From positions 147,757-211,756 of the forward strand of contig NZ_LMLH01000028.1 of the NCBI RefSeq assembly GCF_001421885.1: a DNA stretch of 64,000 bases, in the 5' to 3' direction. The position numbers and the translations under genes were made by a program. Position 1 is the first letter of the stretch. Every line of letters starts with the position of its first letter. This DNA comes from Pseudomonas sp. Leaf48 (GTDB lineage: Bacteria > Pseudomonadota > Gammaproteobacteria > Pseudomonadales > Pseudomonadaceae). The notes below the pieces were generated by a model. It saw nothing but the letters and a program-made list of their open reading frames with translations. It was not told the DNA's origin and did no database searches. Positions 1 through 9,152 of the stretch are shown here, in pieces.

Positions 1-961
1 GGGATTTGTACAGGGCATCGGCATCGGCCAGTTCCTTGCGTGCGACCTTCTGGGTCAGACGCTGAATGATCACCGATGTCGCTTCGACGCCAACGTCAGC
101 GGTCAACAGACGGGTTTCGAGGTCCTCGAGCAGTTCGTCATCAATGGCCTTGCGGCCCAGAAACAAGCTGGCCATGCCTTCGCCGATGCTGGCGCTGGTC
201 TTGGACAGACCCTGCTTGAGGCGGGCAAAGAAGCCGGCCTTGGTTTCTTCGCTACGAACAGGTTCGACGGGCGTCTCAGCAGTCGCGTCAGTGACCACTT
301 CGACTGGAGCGATGACCGGCGCAGACGCTGGAGCAGGCACCGGTACAAAGGCTGGAGCGGATGCAACTGGAGCAACCGGCTCTGGCGCTGGCTCTGCGTA
401 TGAATTCGCTACAGCCTCGACCACTACCGGTGCGGGTGCAGATGTAGATGTAGATGCAGGCGCAGGCGCAGGCGCAGGCGCAGGCTCAGCCACGGTGGCA
501 GGTGCAACGACCTGCTCAACATCCGGCTCAACGACAGGCTCAACAACTGCCTCAACAACCGCCTCAACGACAGGCTCCTGAACCGGCGCTGGTATGAATG
601 CTGCCGGGGCTGGAATCGGTGGCGTCACGTGCGGCGCCTGATCATTTACAACCAGCGCCACCTGCTCTTCCGCCACCGGCAATGTCAGCCAGGGCTCGGC
701 CGCTGGCGCTTGCGGCGATGGAGCGGCGACTTCAGCGACCGGTTCAGGCCGGGCTTCGAGCGTCGGCTGCAACACAGGTTCGGCAAGTGGCAGGACAACC
801 GGTGCGGGCGCTTCTTCTATTACGGGTGCCGGCGCGGGCTCGGAAATGGGCTGTGGCTGTTCGACGACGGGTTCCTGCGGCTTTTTGCGCAGCCATCCGA
901 ACAGGCTTTTTTTCTCGCCAGCCGCAGCTGGGGTCTTCTTGTCGTCGTTGGAACCAAACAT
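1..961 (-). CDS. ftsY: Signal recognition particle receptor FtsY (N-terminal part, cut by window edge)
   Basis: FtsY is the membrane-associated GTPase that receives SRP-ribosome complexes for co-translational membrane insertion. Translation from the ATG at 961 begins MFGSNDDKK and continues into about 240 residues very rich in Ala, Pro, Glu and Val, the acidic and variable A domain typical of pseudomonad FtsY. The start of the conserved NG domain follows (FFARLKQGLSKT, then LLEDLETRLLTADVGVE), which is diagnostic. The GTPase G domain lies beyond base 1. The Pro/Ala/Val repeats around 420-590 make the DNA locally repetitive. The gene is divergent from the M16 peptidase genes. Confidence 0.95.
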   Translation of the reverse strand, partial: MFGSNDDKKTPAAAGEKKSLFGWLRKKPQEPVVEQPQPISEPAPAPVIEEAPAPVVLPLAEPVLQPTLEARPEPVAEVAAPSPQAPAAEPWLTLPVAEEQVALVVNDQAPHVTPPIPAPAAFIPAPVQEPVVEAVVEAVVEPVVEPDVEQVVAPATVAEPAPAPAPAPASTSTSAPAPVVVEAVANSYAEPAPEPVAPVASAPAFVPVPAPASAPVIAPVEVVTDATAETPVEPVRSEETKAGFFARLKQGLSKTSASIGEGMASLFLGRKAIDDELLEDLETRLLTADVGVEATSVIIQRLTQKVARKELADADALYKS

Positions 962-1303
962 GGAGGACGGCTATCTCACGGTAGCGACGCGCCAATGGCG
1001 CCTCGGCAAATAAAAATTCGATGCAGAACAGACTGCGATTGATCCAGCTTGTTCACGCTCAACATTTTGTCGAGGTGCAAATGGCACCTTACAAAAAACG
1101 ATTCACGAAGGACTGAAGCGGCAAAATCGGCGAAAAAGCACAGTTTAGCTGATAAACCATAGCCTTCCGCCGCAAACCCATACAACCTGATCAAGCTTCG
1201 AGGCCTGATAGGCGTGGCCGCCAGTAAAACGGATCAGTATCCTAGCACCCTCTCGCCCGCTGACGCTAAGACCAAGCGGGCAGCCCCAAAGGTTTAAAAA
1301 CGA
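962..1303. other. Divergent intergenic region ftsY / M16 peptidase
   Basis: These 342 bases hold no convincing gene and must carry promoters for both flanking genes. Visible structure: a dyad AGGTGC-aaatg-GCACCT (1073-1089), a short dyad GCGCC-aat-GGCGC near 990, and a 7-bp dyad GCCCGCT/AGCGGGC (1255-1281) ending 22 bases before the peptidase start. The last could form a hairpin in that gene's 5' leader. No function is assigned. Confidence 0.5.
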
Positions 1304-2659
1304 ATGAATGCTCTAGCCCGCCGCGCCGCAGGCCTGCTGCTCAGCACAGTTTGCCTGCCCCTTTCGGCCCTGGCTGCCGACCCGCAACCCACCCACGAAT
1401 TCACCTTGGACAACGGGCTGAAAGTTGTCGTGCGCGAAGACCATCGCGCACCGGTGGTGGTTTCCCAGGTCTGGTACAAGGTCGGCTCCAGCTACGAAAC
1501 GCCTGGTAACACAGGCCTGTCCCACGCCCTGGAACACATGATGTTCAAGGGCAGCGACAAGGTAGGCCCGGGTGAGGCTTCGCTGATCCTGCGCGACCTG
1601 GGCGCCGAAGAGAACGCGTTCACCAGCGATGACTTCACCGCCTACTACCAGGTGCTGGCCAAGGATCGCCTGGGCGTCGCTTTCGAACTGGAAGCCGACC
1701 GCATGGCCAGCCTGCGCCTGCCCGCCGACGAGTTCAGCCGCGAGATCGAGGTCATCAAGGAAGAACGGCGCCTGCGCACCGACGACAAGCCGATGTCCAA
1801 GGCCTACGAACGCTTCAAGGCCATGGCCTACCCGGCCAGCGGCTATCACACCCCGACAATCGGCTGGATGGCTGACCTGGAACGGATGAAAGTCGAAGAG
1901 CTGCGCCACTGGTACCAGACCTGGTACGTGCCGAACAACGCCACGCTGGTAGTCGTCGGCGACGTCACTGCGGACGAAGTCAAAACCCTGGCCCTGCGTT
2001 ATTTCGGCCCTATCGCCAAGCGCGATGTGCCGGCAGCGAAAAAACCGCTGGAACTGGCCGAGCCGGGGGAGCGCCAGATCACCCTGCATGTGCAGACCCA
2101 ACTGCCCAGCCTGATGCTGGCCTTCAACGTGCCCAGCATTGCCACCGCCGAAGACAAGCGCCTGGTCAATGCCCTGCGCCTGATCTCGGCCCTGCTCGAC
2201 GGCGGCTACAGCGGACGCATTCCGACCCAGCTTGAACGCGGCGAGGAGCTGGTGTCCGGCGGTTCGTCGAGTTACGACGCCTACACCCGTGGCGACAGCC
2301 TGTTTACCCTGTCGGCAACGCCAAACACCCAGAAACACAAAACCGTCGCCCAGGTGGAAGCCGGTTTGTGGAAACTGCTCGAACAGCTGAAAACCACGGC
2401 GCCATCAGCTGAAGAGCTGGAGCGCGTGCGTGCCCAGGTCATCGCGGGCCTGGTCTACGAGCGTGACTCGATCACCAGCCAGGCCACTGCCATCGGCCAA
2501 CTGGAAACTGTCGGCCTGTCGTGGCAATTGATGGACACCGAACTGGCCGATCTGGAAAGCGTAACTCCGGAAGATATCCAGAAAGCCGCCAAGCTGTATT
2601 TCACCCGCGAACGTCTCAGCGTCGCCCATGTACTGCCACTGGAGACGACTCATGAGTGA
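1304..2659 (+). CDS. M16 family zinc peptidase, catalytic partner (pitrilysin-like)
   Basis: A 451-residue predicted periplasmic protein with a Sec-type signal peptide (residues 1-25, ending LSALAA). It has the inverted zinc motif HxxEH of M16 peptidases as His74-x-x-Glu77-His78, followed by the E-rich helix EIEVIKEE (about 147-154) that supplies the third metal ligand. The size fits the two-subunit M16B type, in which an active and an inactive half pair up. The next gene overlaps by 8 bases and encodes the likely inactive partner. The start is preceded by AAAGG. The physiological substrate is unknown. Confidence 0.93.
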   Translation: MNALARRAAGLLLSTVCLPLSALAADPQPTHEFTLDNGLKVVVREDHRAPVVVSQVWYKVGSSYETPGNTGLSHALEHMMFKGSDKVGPGEASLILRDLGAEENAFTSDDFTAYYQVLAKDRLGVAFELEADRMASLRLPADEFSREIEVIKEERRLRTDDKPMSKAYERFKAMAYPASGYHTPTIGWMADLERMKVEELRHWYQTWYVPNNATLVVVGDVTADEVKTLALRYFGPIAKRDVPAAKKPLELAEPGERQITLHVQTQLPSLMLAFNVPSIATAEDKRLVNALRLISALLDGGYSGRIPTQLERGEELVSGGSSSYDAYTRGDSLFTLSATPNTQKHKTVAQVEAGLWKLLEQLKTTAPSAEELERVRAQVIAGLVYERDSITSQATAIGQLETVGLSWQLMDTELADLESVTPEDIQKAAKLYFTRERLSVAHVLPLETTHE

Positions 2660-4142
2660 GCATAAAAAAACCCGTCTGACCCTGATCGGCCTGATCGCCA
2701 TCGCCCTGATCGGCTCCGCCGCGTTCTACTTGTTGCGTTCCGGCGACACCAACGCCAGCGAGGCGCTCGACAAGGCCAAGGCCAGCCAGAAACTGCAATC
2801 TTTGGCCGAGCTCAACGGCAAGGCGCCGGAGCATCGCAAGCTGGACGTGCAAACCTGGAACACCGCCGAAGGTGCCAAGGTGCTGTTTGTCGAAGCCCGT
2901 GAGCTGCCGATGTTCGACATGCGCCTGATCTTCGCCGCCGGCAGCAGCCAGGACGGTGACGCACCGGGTCTGGCGCTGCTGACCAACGCCATGCTCAACG
3001 AAGGCGTGGCCGGCAAGGACGTTGGTGCCATCGCACAGGGCTTCGAAGGCCTGGGTGCCGACTTCGGCAACGGCGCTTTCAAGGACATGGCCGTCGCGTC
3101 CCTGCGCAGCCTCAGCGCCACGGACAAACGCGAGCCGGCCCTGAAGCTGTTCGCCGAAGTCGTCGGCAAGCCGACCTTCCCCGCCGATTCGTTTGCGCGG
3201 ATCAAGAACCAGATGCTCGCCGGTTTCGAGTACCAGAAGCAGAACCCCGGAAAACTGGCCAGCCTGGAACTGATGAGCCGCCTGTACGGCGACCACCCGT
3301 ACGCCCACGCCAGCGATGGCACGGCGAAAACCGTACCGGCGATCACCGTGGCTCAGATGCAGGCATTCCACGCCAAAGCCTATGCCGCGGGCAACGTGGT
3401 GATCGCGCTGGTCGGCGACCTGTCCCGCGCAGAAGCCGAAGCGATTGCAGCCCAGGTTTCCACCGCACTGCCCAAAGGCGCGGCCCTGCCGAAGATTGCA
3501 CAACCGAGCGAACCCAAGGCCAGCATTGGCCACATTGAGTTCCCGTCCAAGCAGACCACCCTGATGCTCTCGCAACTGGGCATCGACCGGGACGACCCGG
3601 ACTACGCAGCGTTGTCCATGGGCAACCAGATCCTCGGTGGCGGCGGCTTCGGCACCCGCCTGATGAGCGAAGTACGTGAAAAACGTGGCCTCACCTACGG
3701 CGTGTACTCGGGTTTCACTCCGATGCAGGCGCGCGGCCCGTTCATGATCAACCTGCAAACCCGCGCCGAAATGAGCGAGGGCACCCTGAAACTGGTGCAG
3801 GATGTACTCGCCGAATACCTTAAAACCGGCCCGACCGAAAAAGAGCTCGACGACGCCAAGCGCGAACTGGCCGGCAGCTTCCCGCTGTCCACAGCCAGCA
3901 ACGCCGATATCGTCGGCCAGCTCGGCGCCATCGGCTTCTACAATCTGCCGTTGAGCCATCTCGAGGACTTCATGCAGCAGTCCCAGAGCCTGACCGTCGA
4001 GCAAGTCAAAGCCGCACTGAACAAACACCTGAGCACGGATAAAATGGTCATCGTCAGCGCTGGCCCGACCGTGCCGCAAAAGCCGTTACCGGCCCCTACT
4101 GATAAACCTTCCGAGCAGCCGCTCGGGGTTCCGGAGCATTAA
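2652..4142 (+). CDS. M16 family peptidase-like protein, non-catalytic partner
   Basis: A 496-residue protein starting at the ATG at 2652 (MSEHKKTRLT), which overlaps the upstream stop. A single N-terminal membrane segment (about residues 9-29) suggests an inner-membrane-anchored periplasmic protein. It has the M16 fold signature EKRGLTYGVYSGF in its C-terminal half (the R/Y substrate-binding motif of M16 partner subunits). The position where HxxEH should lie reads LLTNAMLNEG, so the zinc ligands are missing. By family knowledge it should heterodimerise with the product of the preceding gene. It overlaps rsmD by one base (TAATG), implying one transcript. Confidence 0.92.
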   Translation: MSEHKKTRLTLIGLIAIALIGSAAFYLLRSGDTNASEALDKAKASQKLQSLAELNGKAPEHRKLDVQTWNTAEGAKVLFVEARELPMFDMRLIFAAGSSQDGDAPGLALLTNAMLNEGVAGKDVGAIAQGFEGLGADFGNGAFKDMAVASLRSLSATDKREPALKLFAEVVGKPTFPADSFARIKNQMLAGFEYQKQNPGKLASLELMSRLYGDHPYAHASDGTAKTVPAITVAQMQAFHAKAYAAGNVVIALVGDLSRAEAEAIAAQVSTALPKGAALPKIAQPSEPKASIGHIEFPSKQTTLMLSQLGIDRDDPDYAALSMGNQILGGGGFGTRLMSEVREKRGLTYGVYSGFTPMQARGPFMINLQTRAEMSEGTLKLVQDVLAEYLKTGPTEKELDDAKRELAGSFPLSTASNADIVGQLGAIGFYNLPLSHLEDFMQQSQSLTVEQVKAALNKHLSTDKMVIVSAGPTVPQKPLPAPTDKPSEQPLGVPEH

Positions 4143-4750
4143 TGGCCAGTCCAAAAAAACCCGCCAAAAACGTCCATAACGGCGTGAATCAACTGCGCAT
4201 CATCGGCGGCGAATGGCGCAGCCGCAAACTGAGTTTTCCCGACGCTCCGGGCCTGCGCCCGACGCCGGACCGGGTGCGTGAAACCCTGTTCAACTGGCTC
4301 GCGCCTTATGTACCGGGGGCCAAGGTCCTTGACCCGTTTACCGGCAGCGGCGCGCTGTTCCTCGAAGCACTGTCCCGTGGCGCAGCCATGGGCCAGGCGC
4401 TGGACGCCAGTAATATCGCGGTATCCAGCCTGAAGGAGCACCTGGGCACCCTGCGCTGCACCAACGGCCAGGTGCAGACCGCCGATGCCCTGCGCTACCT
4501 GGAAACCCAGACAGCAACGGCTTACGACCTGGTGTTCCTCGACCCACCGTTCAACCAGAACCTGTTGCCCGCCGTTTGCGCCCTGCTCGAAGAGCGCCAG
4601 TGGCTGGCCGAGGAAGCGTGGGTGTACACCGAAAGCGAATCCGCACCGTCGACTCTGGGCCTGCCGGGCAACTGGCGCCTGCATCGCGAGCAGAAATCCG
4701 GGCGCGTGTACTACTCGTTGTGGCAACGTATGGCAGAGATCGCCGGTTAA
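4142..4750 (+). CDS. rsmD: 16S rRNA (guanine966-N2)-methyltransferase RsmD
   Basis: A 202-residue Rossmann-fold methyltransferase that methylates G966 of 16S rRNA using S-adenosylmethionine. The N-terminus has the RsmD signature RIIGGEWRSRKLSF followed by RPTPDRVRETLFNWL. The SAM-binding motif is VLDPFTGSGAL, and the catalytic N-methylase tetrapeptide DPPF starts at Asp134. Length matches the family. It is the third gene of an overlapping run after the M16 pair, a pairing common in pseudomonads. Confidence 0.96.
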   Translation: MASPKKPAKNVHNGVNQLRIIGGEWRSRKLSFPDAPGLRPTPDRVRETLFNWLAPYVPGAKVLDPFTGSGALFLEALSRGAAMGQALDASNIAVSSLKEHLGTLRCTNGQVQTADALRYLETQTATAYDLVFLDPPFNQNLLPAVCALLEERQWLAEEAWVYTESESAPSTLGLPGNWRLHREQKSGRVYYSLWQRMAEIAG

Positions 4751-4800
4751 TTGACCGGCCTGAAAAAGGTGCGTACGCGTTGCGCACCGCTGCCTCGAGA

Positions 4801-5808
4801 ATGATCGTGCCTCATCTGCCTGTACGCTTCACCCCTGCCCTCGGCCTCGGCAACCCGCACTTGCAAACCCTGTGGGGTCCGCTGTGGCGCAAAACCACGC
4901 ACATCGAACGCGAGCGTGAACGTTTATGGCTTGAGGATGGCGACTTCCTCGACCTGGACTGGCATGGCCCGCATAGCGCCGACGCCCCCCTGGTGCTGGT
5001 GCTGCACGGCCTCACCGGCTCATCGAATTCACCTTATGTGGCGGGGCTGCAAAAAGCGCTGGGCGATCAGGGCTGGGCCAGTGTTGCGCTGAACTGGCGC
5101 GGCTGCTCTGGCGAACCCAACCTGTTGCCGCGCAGCTACCACTCCGGCGCCAGTGACGACCTGGGGGAAACCATCAGGCACCTGAAAGCCAAACGCCCCC
5201 TAGCGCCGTTGTACGCGGTCGGCTATTCGCTCGGTGGCAACGTCCTGCTCAAGCACCTGGGTGAGACCGGCAGTGACAGTGGCGTGATGGGTGCTGTCGC
5301 GGTGTCAGTACCTTTTCGCCTGGACCAGTGCGCCGACCGCATCGGCCAGGGTTTCTCCAGGGTCTACCAGGCGCACTTCATGCGCGAGATGGTCGCTTAC
5401 ATCAAGAACAAGCAGCGACAGTTCCAGCACGACGGACGCGAGGATGGCCTGGCAGCGCTGGCGGCCCTCGGCTCGCTGGAGAACATGCGCACCTTCTGGG
5501 ATTTCGATGGCCGCGTCACCGCACCGCTGCATGGCTTCATCGATGCCGAGGATTATTATCGCCGCGCGTCTAGCCGCTACTTCCTGGGGGAAATTCGCAC
5601 ACCAACTTTGATCATTCAGGCCGCAGACGACCCCTTCGTCTTCCCCCACAGCCTGCCGCAGGCCGATGAACTGGCCGCCTGCACGCACCTCGAACTGCAG
5701 GCCAAGGGCGGGCATGTCGGATTCGTCGACGGTTCGATCAGGCAACCCGGTTACTACCTGGAGCGGCGCATCCCACAGTGGCTGGCCGCCGTCAGGGCAA
5801 GTGCCTGA
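4801..5808 (+). CDS. YheT-type alpha/beta hydrolase
   Basis: A 335-residue protein of the YheT (UPF0017) hydrolase family. The ATG at 4801 gives MIVPHLPVRFTPALGLGNPHLQTL, the typical family start; an upstream extension in the same frame overlaps rsmD and is rejected. The oxyanion-hole motif is VLHGLTGSS, and the nucleophile elbow GYSLGGN places the serine at residue 143. Asp (QAADDPF) and His (KGGHVGF) near the C-terminus complete the triad. The natural substrate is unknown; relatives show esterase activity. Confidence 0.9.
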   Translation: MIVPHLPVRFTPALGLGNPHLQTLWGPLWRKTTHIERERERLWLEDGDFLDLDWHGPHSADAPLVLVLHGLTGSSNSPYVAGLQKALGDQGWASVALNWRGCSGEPNLLPRSYHSGASDDLGETIRHLKAKRPLAPLYAVGYSLGGNVLLKHLGETGSDSGVMGAVAVSVPFRLDQCADRIGQGFSRVYQAHFMREMVAYIKNKQRQFQHDGREDGLAALAALGSLENMRTFWDFDGRVTAPLHGFIDAEDYYRRASSRYFLGEIRTPTLIIQAADDPFVFPHSLPQADELAACTHLELQAKGGHVGFVDGSIRQPGYYLERRIPQWLAAVRASA

Positions 5809-5862
5809 TGAAATCCCGCAGACACCCGTCCCCCTGCTCGCGATGGAGTGTCAATCCGCAGC

Positions 5863-5890
5863 CCAACGGGGGCAAGCCCCCTCGCCACAA
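5863..5890. repeat. REP-like palindrome (single, GGGGGC class)
   Basis: Reads CCAACGGGGGCAAGCCCCCTCGCCAC, the same class as the pair at 46705-46837. It lies between convergent genes, as REP elements usually do. Confidence 0.7.
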
Positions 5891-5945
5891 GTGTGTGACC
5901 CAACTCAAGTGAACAGCATTACGCTCCTACAGGGGATTGTGGCGA

Positions 5946-6800
5946 CTACTCGCCAGTGGCGATGCCGCGAGACGGTTCATTGATCCACTCACTCCACGAC
6001 CCGGCATACAACGAGGCCAGCGGATAACCTGCCAGGCACAACGCAAACAGGTTATGACAAGCCGTCACGCCCGACCCGCAGTACGCCACCAGTTCGGTCG
6101 GCGAGCGATCGCCCAGTTTCGCGGCGAAGCGGTGCTTGAGTTGGTCGGCTGCCAGGAAACGCCCGTCAGTGCCCAGGTTGTCGGTAAACGCCGCACACTG
6201 CGCACCGGGTATGTGTCCGGCAATCGGGTCGATCGGTTCCACTTCGCCCTTGAAGCGCGGCAAGGCGCGGGCATCGAGCAAGGTCAGTTGTGGCTTGGCG
6301 AGGCGTTTTTGCAGTTGCTCTGCGCTGAGCAGCAACGAAGCATCGGGACTGCCGGTAAAGCTGCCGCGAGTGTGCGACGGCGCATCCAGGCTCAGCGGCA
6401 AACCCGCCGCATGCCAAGCCTTGAGCCCGCCATCGAGGATGAACACGCCATCACGCTTGCCCAGCCATGCCAATAACCACCAGGCCCGCGCCGCAAAGGC
6501 ACCCGGACCGTCATCGTACAAGACCACTTCACTGTCGGCGTCGATCCCAAAGGTTTGCAGACGCTCGATCAATTGCGCCGGTTCAGGCAACGGATGACGC
6601 CCGGTCACGCCCTTGACCACTGCACCACTGAGATCGCGCTCAAGATCGGCAAAACTCGCCCCGGCGATGTGTCCTTCGGCATAGCTGCGCTGGCCATAAT
6701 CCGGGTCTTCAAGGGCAAAACGACAATCCAGAATCACCAACCCCTGCTGGTCCTTTTTCAGGTCCAGTGCCTGCGGGCTGATCAGTTGCGCAATGGGCAT
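5946..6800 (-). CDS. sseA: Sulfurtransferase, two rhodanese domains (SseA-type 3-mercaptopyruvate sulfurtransferase)
   Basis: A 284-residue tandem-rhodanese enzyme. The N-terminal domain is inactive. The C-terminal domain carries the active-site loop YCGSGVTA with the persulfide-forming Cys241; CG(S/T)GVTA is the loop associated with 3-mercaptopyruvate rather than thiosulfate specificity. The ATG at 6800 is preceded by an AGGAG-type ribosome site. It is convergent with the YheT gene and tail-to-head with laoR. The cellular role is probably sulfur transfer or cyanide/cysteine catabolism. Confidence 0.9.
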   Translation of the reverse strand: MPIAQLISPQALDLKKDQQGLVILDCRFALEDPDYGQRSYAEGHIAGASFADLERDLSGAVVKGVTGRHPLPEPAQLIERLQTFGIDADSEVVLYDDGPGAFAARAWWLLAWLGKRDGVFILDGGLKAWHAAGLPLSLDAPSHTRGSFTGSPDASLLLSAEQLQKRLAKPQLTLLDARALPRFKGEVEPIDPIAGHIPGAQCAAFTDNLGTDGRFLAADQLKHRFAAKLGDRSPTELVAYCGSGVTACHNLFALCLAGYPLASLYAGSWSEWINEPSRGIATGE

Positions 6801-6879
6801 GACTTGCTCCTGTGGTGTCTGTGGAATCTCGATCCTACTGCACTTTCCAGCTCAAACCGGTCAATTCACCCCAGCTCAC

Positions 6880-7548
6880 TCACAATTCTTCAAGGGCCTG
6901 GGCCAGCGGCACGTAAAACTCTTCGAACAATGCGTTGACGTCAGCGCGCGACTGATCCGTGACAAACCCGGCTTCCAGCACCAGCACCTGATAGACCCCG
7001 CGCTTGATCGCCTGCTCACTCAAATGACTGGAGTTCTCCCGGGTCGTGCACAGAAATCGCACCCAGGAGGTGAGGATGATCCAGGCATTGAGCGTCAGGG
7101 ATTCGATCTGCACACGATCCATCTTGAGAATGCCGGCGGCGACAAACCCTTCGTAGATGGCCGCGCCCTGGATCAGACAGCGCTGGGAGAAACGCCGGTA
7201 GCGATCCGCCAGGTCCTGGTCACTGTCGAGCAAGTGTTCGAGGTCGCGATGCAGGAATCGGTAGCGCCACATCGCCGACAGCAATTCCTTGAGATAGAAA
7301 CGTTTGTCTTCCACCGTGGCGGCACGGCCCTGGGGCGGGCGCAGGAAACTGTCCACGAGGCTTTCGTACTCACTGAACAGTACGGCGATGATCGCCTGCT
7401 TGTTAGGGAAGTGGTAGTACAGGTTGCCCGGGGAAATTTCCATGTGGGCAGCAATGTGGTTGGTGCTGATGCTGCGCTCGCCCTGCTGATTGAACAGCTC
7501 CAGGCTGTTCTGCACGATGCGCTCGCTGGTTTTGATCCTTGGGGCCAT
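6880..7548 (-). CDS. laoR: TetR-family repressor LaoR
   Basis: A 222-residue regulator. The N-terminal helix-turn-helix is visible as RIVQNSLELFNQQG, then TNHIAAHMEISPGNLYYHFPNKQ (about residues 9-52). The C-terminal ligand domain is about 170 residues. It is divergent from the laoC-laoB-laoA operon. From memory, this gene order matches the laoABCR locus of P. aeruginosa, where LaoR represses long-chain alcohol oxidation genes and responds to fatty acid derivatives. A dyad sits in the shared intergenic region. The family call is certain; the lao identity is inferred from context. Confidence 0.85.
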   Translation of the reverse strand: MAPRIKTSERIVQNSLELFNQQGERSISTNHIAAHMEISPGNLYYHFPNKQAIIAVLFSEYESLVDSFLRPPQGRAATVEDKRFYLKELLSAMWRYRFLHRDLEHLLDSDQDLADRYRRFSQRCLIQGAAIYEGFVAAGILKMDRVQIESLTLNAWIILTSWVRFLCTTRENSSHLSEQAIKRGVYQVLVLEAGFVTDQSRADVNALFEEFYVPLAQALEEL

Positions 7549-7634
7549 GGCTTGAGCTTTAATTCAGAGTGCGTTGACGGGCATCTTACGACCTAACGGC
7601 GAATGGATAAAAGAAAGCTGAACCAGGATGCCAT

Positions 7635-7663
7635 TTGACATTCTAGAGCATAGACTCTAAAAA
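7635..7663 (+). promoter_or_regulatory. Candidate laoC promoter with TetR-type operator
   Basis: A TTGACA-like -35 box (7635-7640) is followed 17 bases later by a TA-rich -10 candidate (7658-7663). The spacer contains the inverted repeat TAGAG-cataga-CTCTA (7644-7659). A repressor bound there would block RNA polymerase. The LaoR assignment is inferred from position. Confidence 0.45.
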
Positions 7664-7693
7664 GGCCTCATTACAATAAATCCGGAGCCGACG

Positions 7694-9124
7694 ATGACCG
7701 CTGATATCTCCTACCTGCAAAACCTGCAGCAGCCGCTGATAGAGCTGCAGGCACTGTTCGATGCTCAGCGCGCCGCCTACGCCGCCAATCCGATGCCACC
7801 CGCCGCGCAGCGCCAGCAATGGCTCAAGGCGTTGAAGGATTTATTGAACGATGAACGCCAGGCCCTGATCGACGCGATCAGCCAGGACTTCAGCCATCGC
7901 AGCGCCGATGAAACCCTGCTCGCCGAACTGATGCCCAGCCTGCACGGCATCCATTACGCCAGCCGGAACCTCAAGGGCTGGATGCGCGCTTCACGGCGCA
8001 AGGTCGGTGCTGCCTTCCAGCCGGCGTCGGCGAAAGTGGTTTATCAACCCCTCGGCGTAGTCGGGGTGATCGTGCCATGGAACTACCCGCTGTACCTGGC
8101 CGTCGGGCCGTTGGTCGGTGCCCTGTCGGCAGGCAACCGGGTGATGCTCAAGCTCAGCGAATCGACGCCCGCCACTGGCCTGCTGATGAAGCAACTGCTG
8201 GCGCGGATCTTTCCGGAAGACCTGGTCTGTGTCGTCCTTGGCGAGGCGGATATGGGTGTGGCGTTCTCGCGACTGCCCTTCGATCACCTGCTATTCACCG
8301 GCGCCACCAGCATCGGCAAACACGTGATGCGCGCCGCCGCCGAGAACCTGACACCGGTGACCCTGGAACTCGGGGGCAAATCCCCGGCCATCGTCTCCCG
8401 CGATGTGCCACTCAAGGACGCCGCAGAGCGCATCGCCTTCGGCAAAACTCTGAATGCCGGACAGACCTGCGTAGCCCCGGACTACGTGCTGGTGCCGGAA
8501 GATCGTGTGGGTGCATTCGTTGAAGCCTATCGCTCGGCCGTTCGCGGGTTTTATCCGACACTGACTGACAACCCGGACTACACCGCGATCATCAATGACC
8601 GACAACTGACCCGCCTCAATGGCTATGTCAGCGACGCCACCAGCAAGGGCGCATTGCTGATCCCGCTGTTCGAACAAGGCCAGGGCCGGCGCATGAGCCA
8701 TAGCGTATTGCTCAACGTCACTGATGACATGACGGTCATGCAGGACGAAATCTTCGGCCCGCTGCTGCCGATCGTGCCGTACAAGGATCTGGATCAGGCA
8801 TTTGCCTACATCAACCAGCGCCCTCGCCCGCTGGCGCTCTATTACTTCGGCTACGACAAGCGCGAGCAGGATCGCGTGCTGCACGAAACCCATTCCGGCG
8901 GCGTATGCCTGAACGACACCCTGCTGCACGTCGCCCAGGACGACATGCCGTTCGGCGGCATCGGAGCCTCCGGCATGGGCCATTACCACGGTCACGAAGG
9001 GTTCCTGACGTTCAGCAAGGCCAAGGGTGTACTGATCAAGCAGCGCTTCAATGCGTCGAAGCTGATTTATCCACCGTACGGCAAGTCCATTCAGAAACTG
9101 ATCCAGAAGCTGTTCATCCGCTAA
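7694..9124 (+). CDS. laoC: Aldehyde dehydrogenase LaoC (coniferyl aldehyde dehydrogenase family)
   Basis: A 476-residue NAD(P)-dependent aldehyde dehydrogenase of the class annotated as coniferyl aldehyde dehydrogenase, which resembles fatty aldehyde dehydrogenases. Visible features are VIVPWNYPL (cofactor/substrate channel), LELGGKSPAIV with the general-base Glu, and GQTCVAPDY with the catalytic Cys259. The conserved C-terminal motif GGIGASGMGHYHG is followed by a basic, hydrophobic tail (KLIYPPYGK) as in membrane-associated fatty aldehyde enzymes. In the lao context it would oxidise long-chain aldehydes to fatty acids. It is first in an operon with laoB and laoA. Confidence 0.92.
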   Translation: MTADISYLQNLQQPLIELQALFDAQRAAYAANPMPPAAQRQQWLKALKDLLNDERQALIDAISQDFSHRSADETLLAELMPSLHGIHYASRNLKGWMRASRRKVGAAFQPASAKVVYQPLGVVGVIVPWNYPLYLAVGPLVGALSAGNRVMLKLSESTPATGLLMKQLLARIFPEDLVCVVLGEADMGVAFSRLPFDHLLFTGATSIGKHVMRAAAENLTPVTLELGGKSPAIVSRDVPLKDAAERIAFGKTLNAGQTCVAPDYVLVPEDRVGAFVEAYRSAVRGFYPTLTDNPDYTAIINDRQLTRLNGYVSDATSKGALLIPLFEQGQGRRMSHSVLLNVTDDMTVMQDEIFGPLLPIVPYKDLDQAFAYINQRPRPLALYYFGYDKREQDRVLHETHSGGVCLNDTLLHVAQDDMPFGGIGASGMGHYHGHEGFLTFSKAKGVLIKQRFNASKLIYPPYGKSIQKLIQKLFIR

Positions 9125-9152
9125 AGATCACCACCCTCGGGTAATAACAATA

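Noticed and set aside
66..581. Open plus-strand frame opposite ftsY coding for a Ser/Thr/Ala/Gly-rich protein
   Set aside because: It is the antisense of the Pro/Ala/Glu-rich A domain of FtsY; low complexity in one strand gives low complexity in the other.
515..585. Short tandem repeats (CTCAACAAC-like units) that could suggest a satellite or CRISPR
   Set aside because: The unit is a degenerate codon repeat encoding Val-Val-Glu-Pro/Ala in ftsY; there are no spacers and no conserved repeat length.
1313..4079. Long minus-strand frames opposite the two M16 genes
   Set aside because: The plus frames have zinc-site and fold motifs, signal peptides and coupled starts; the minus frames are typical shadows in GC-rich DNA.
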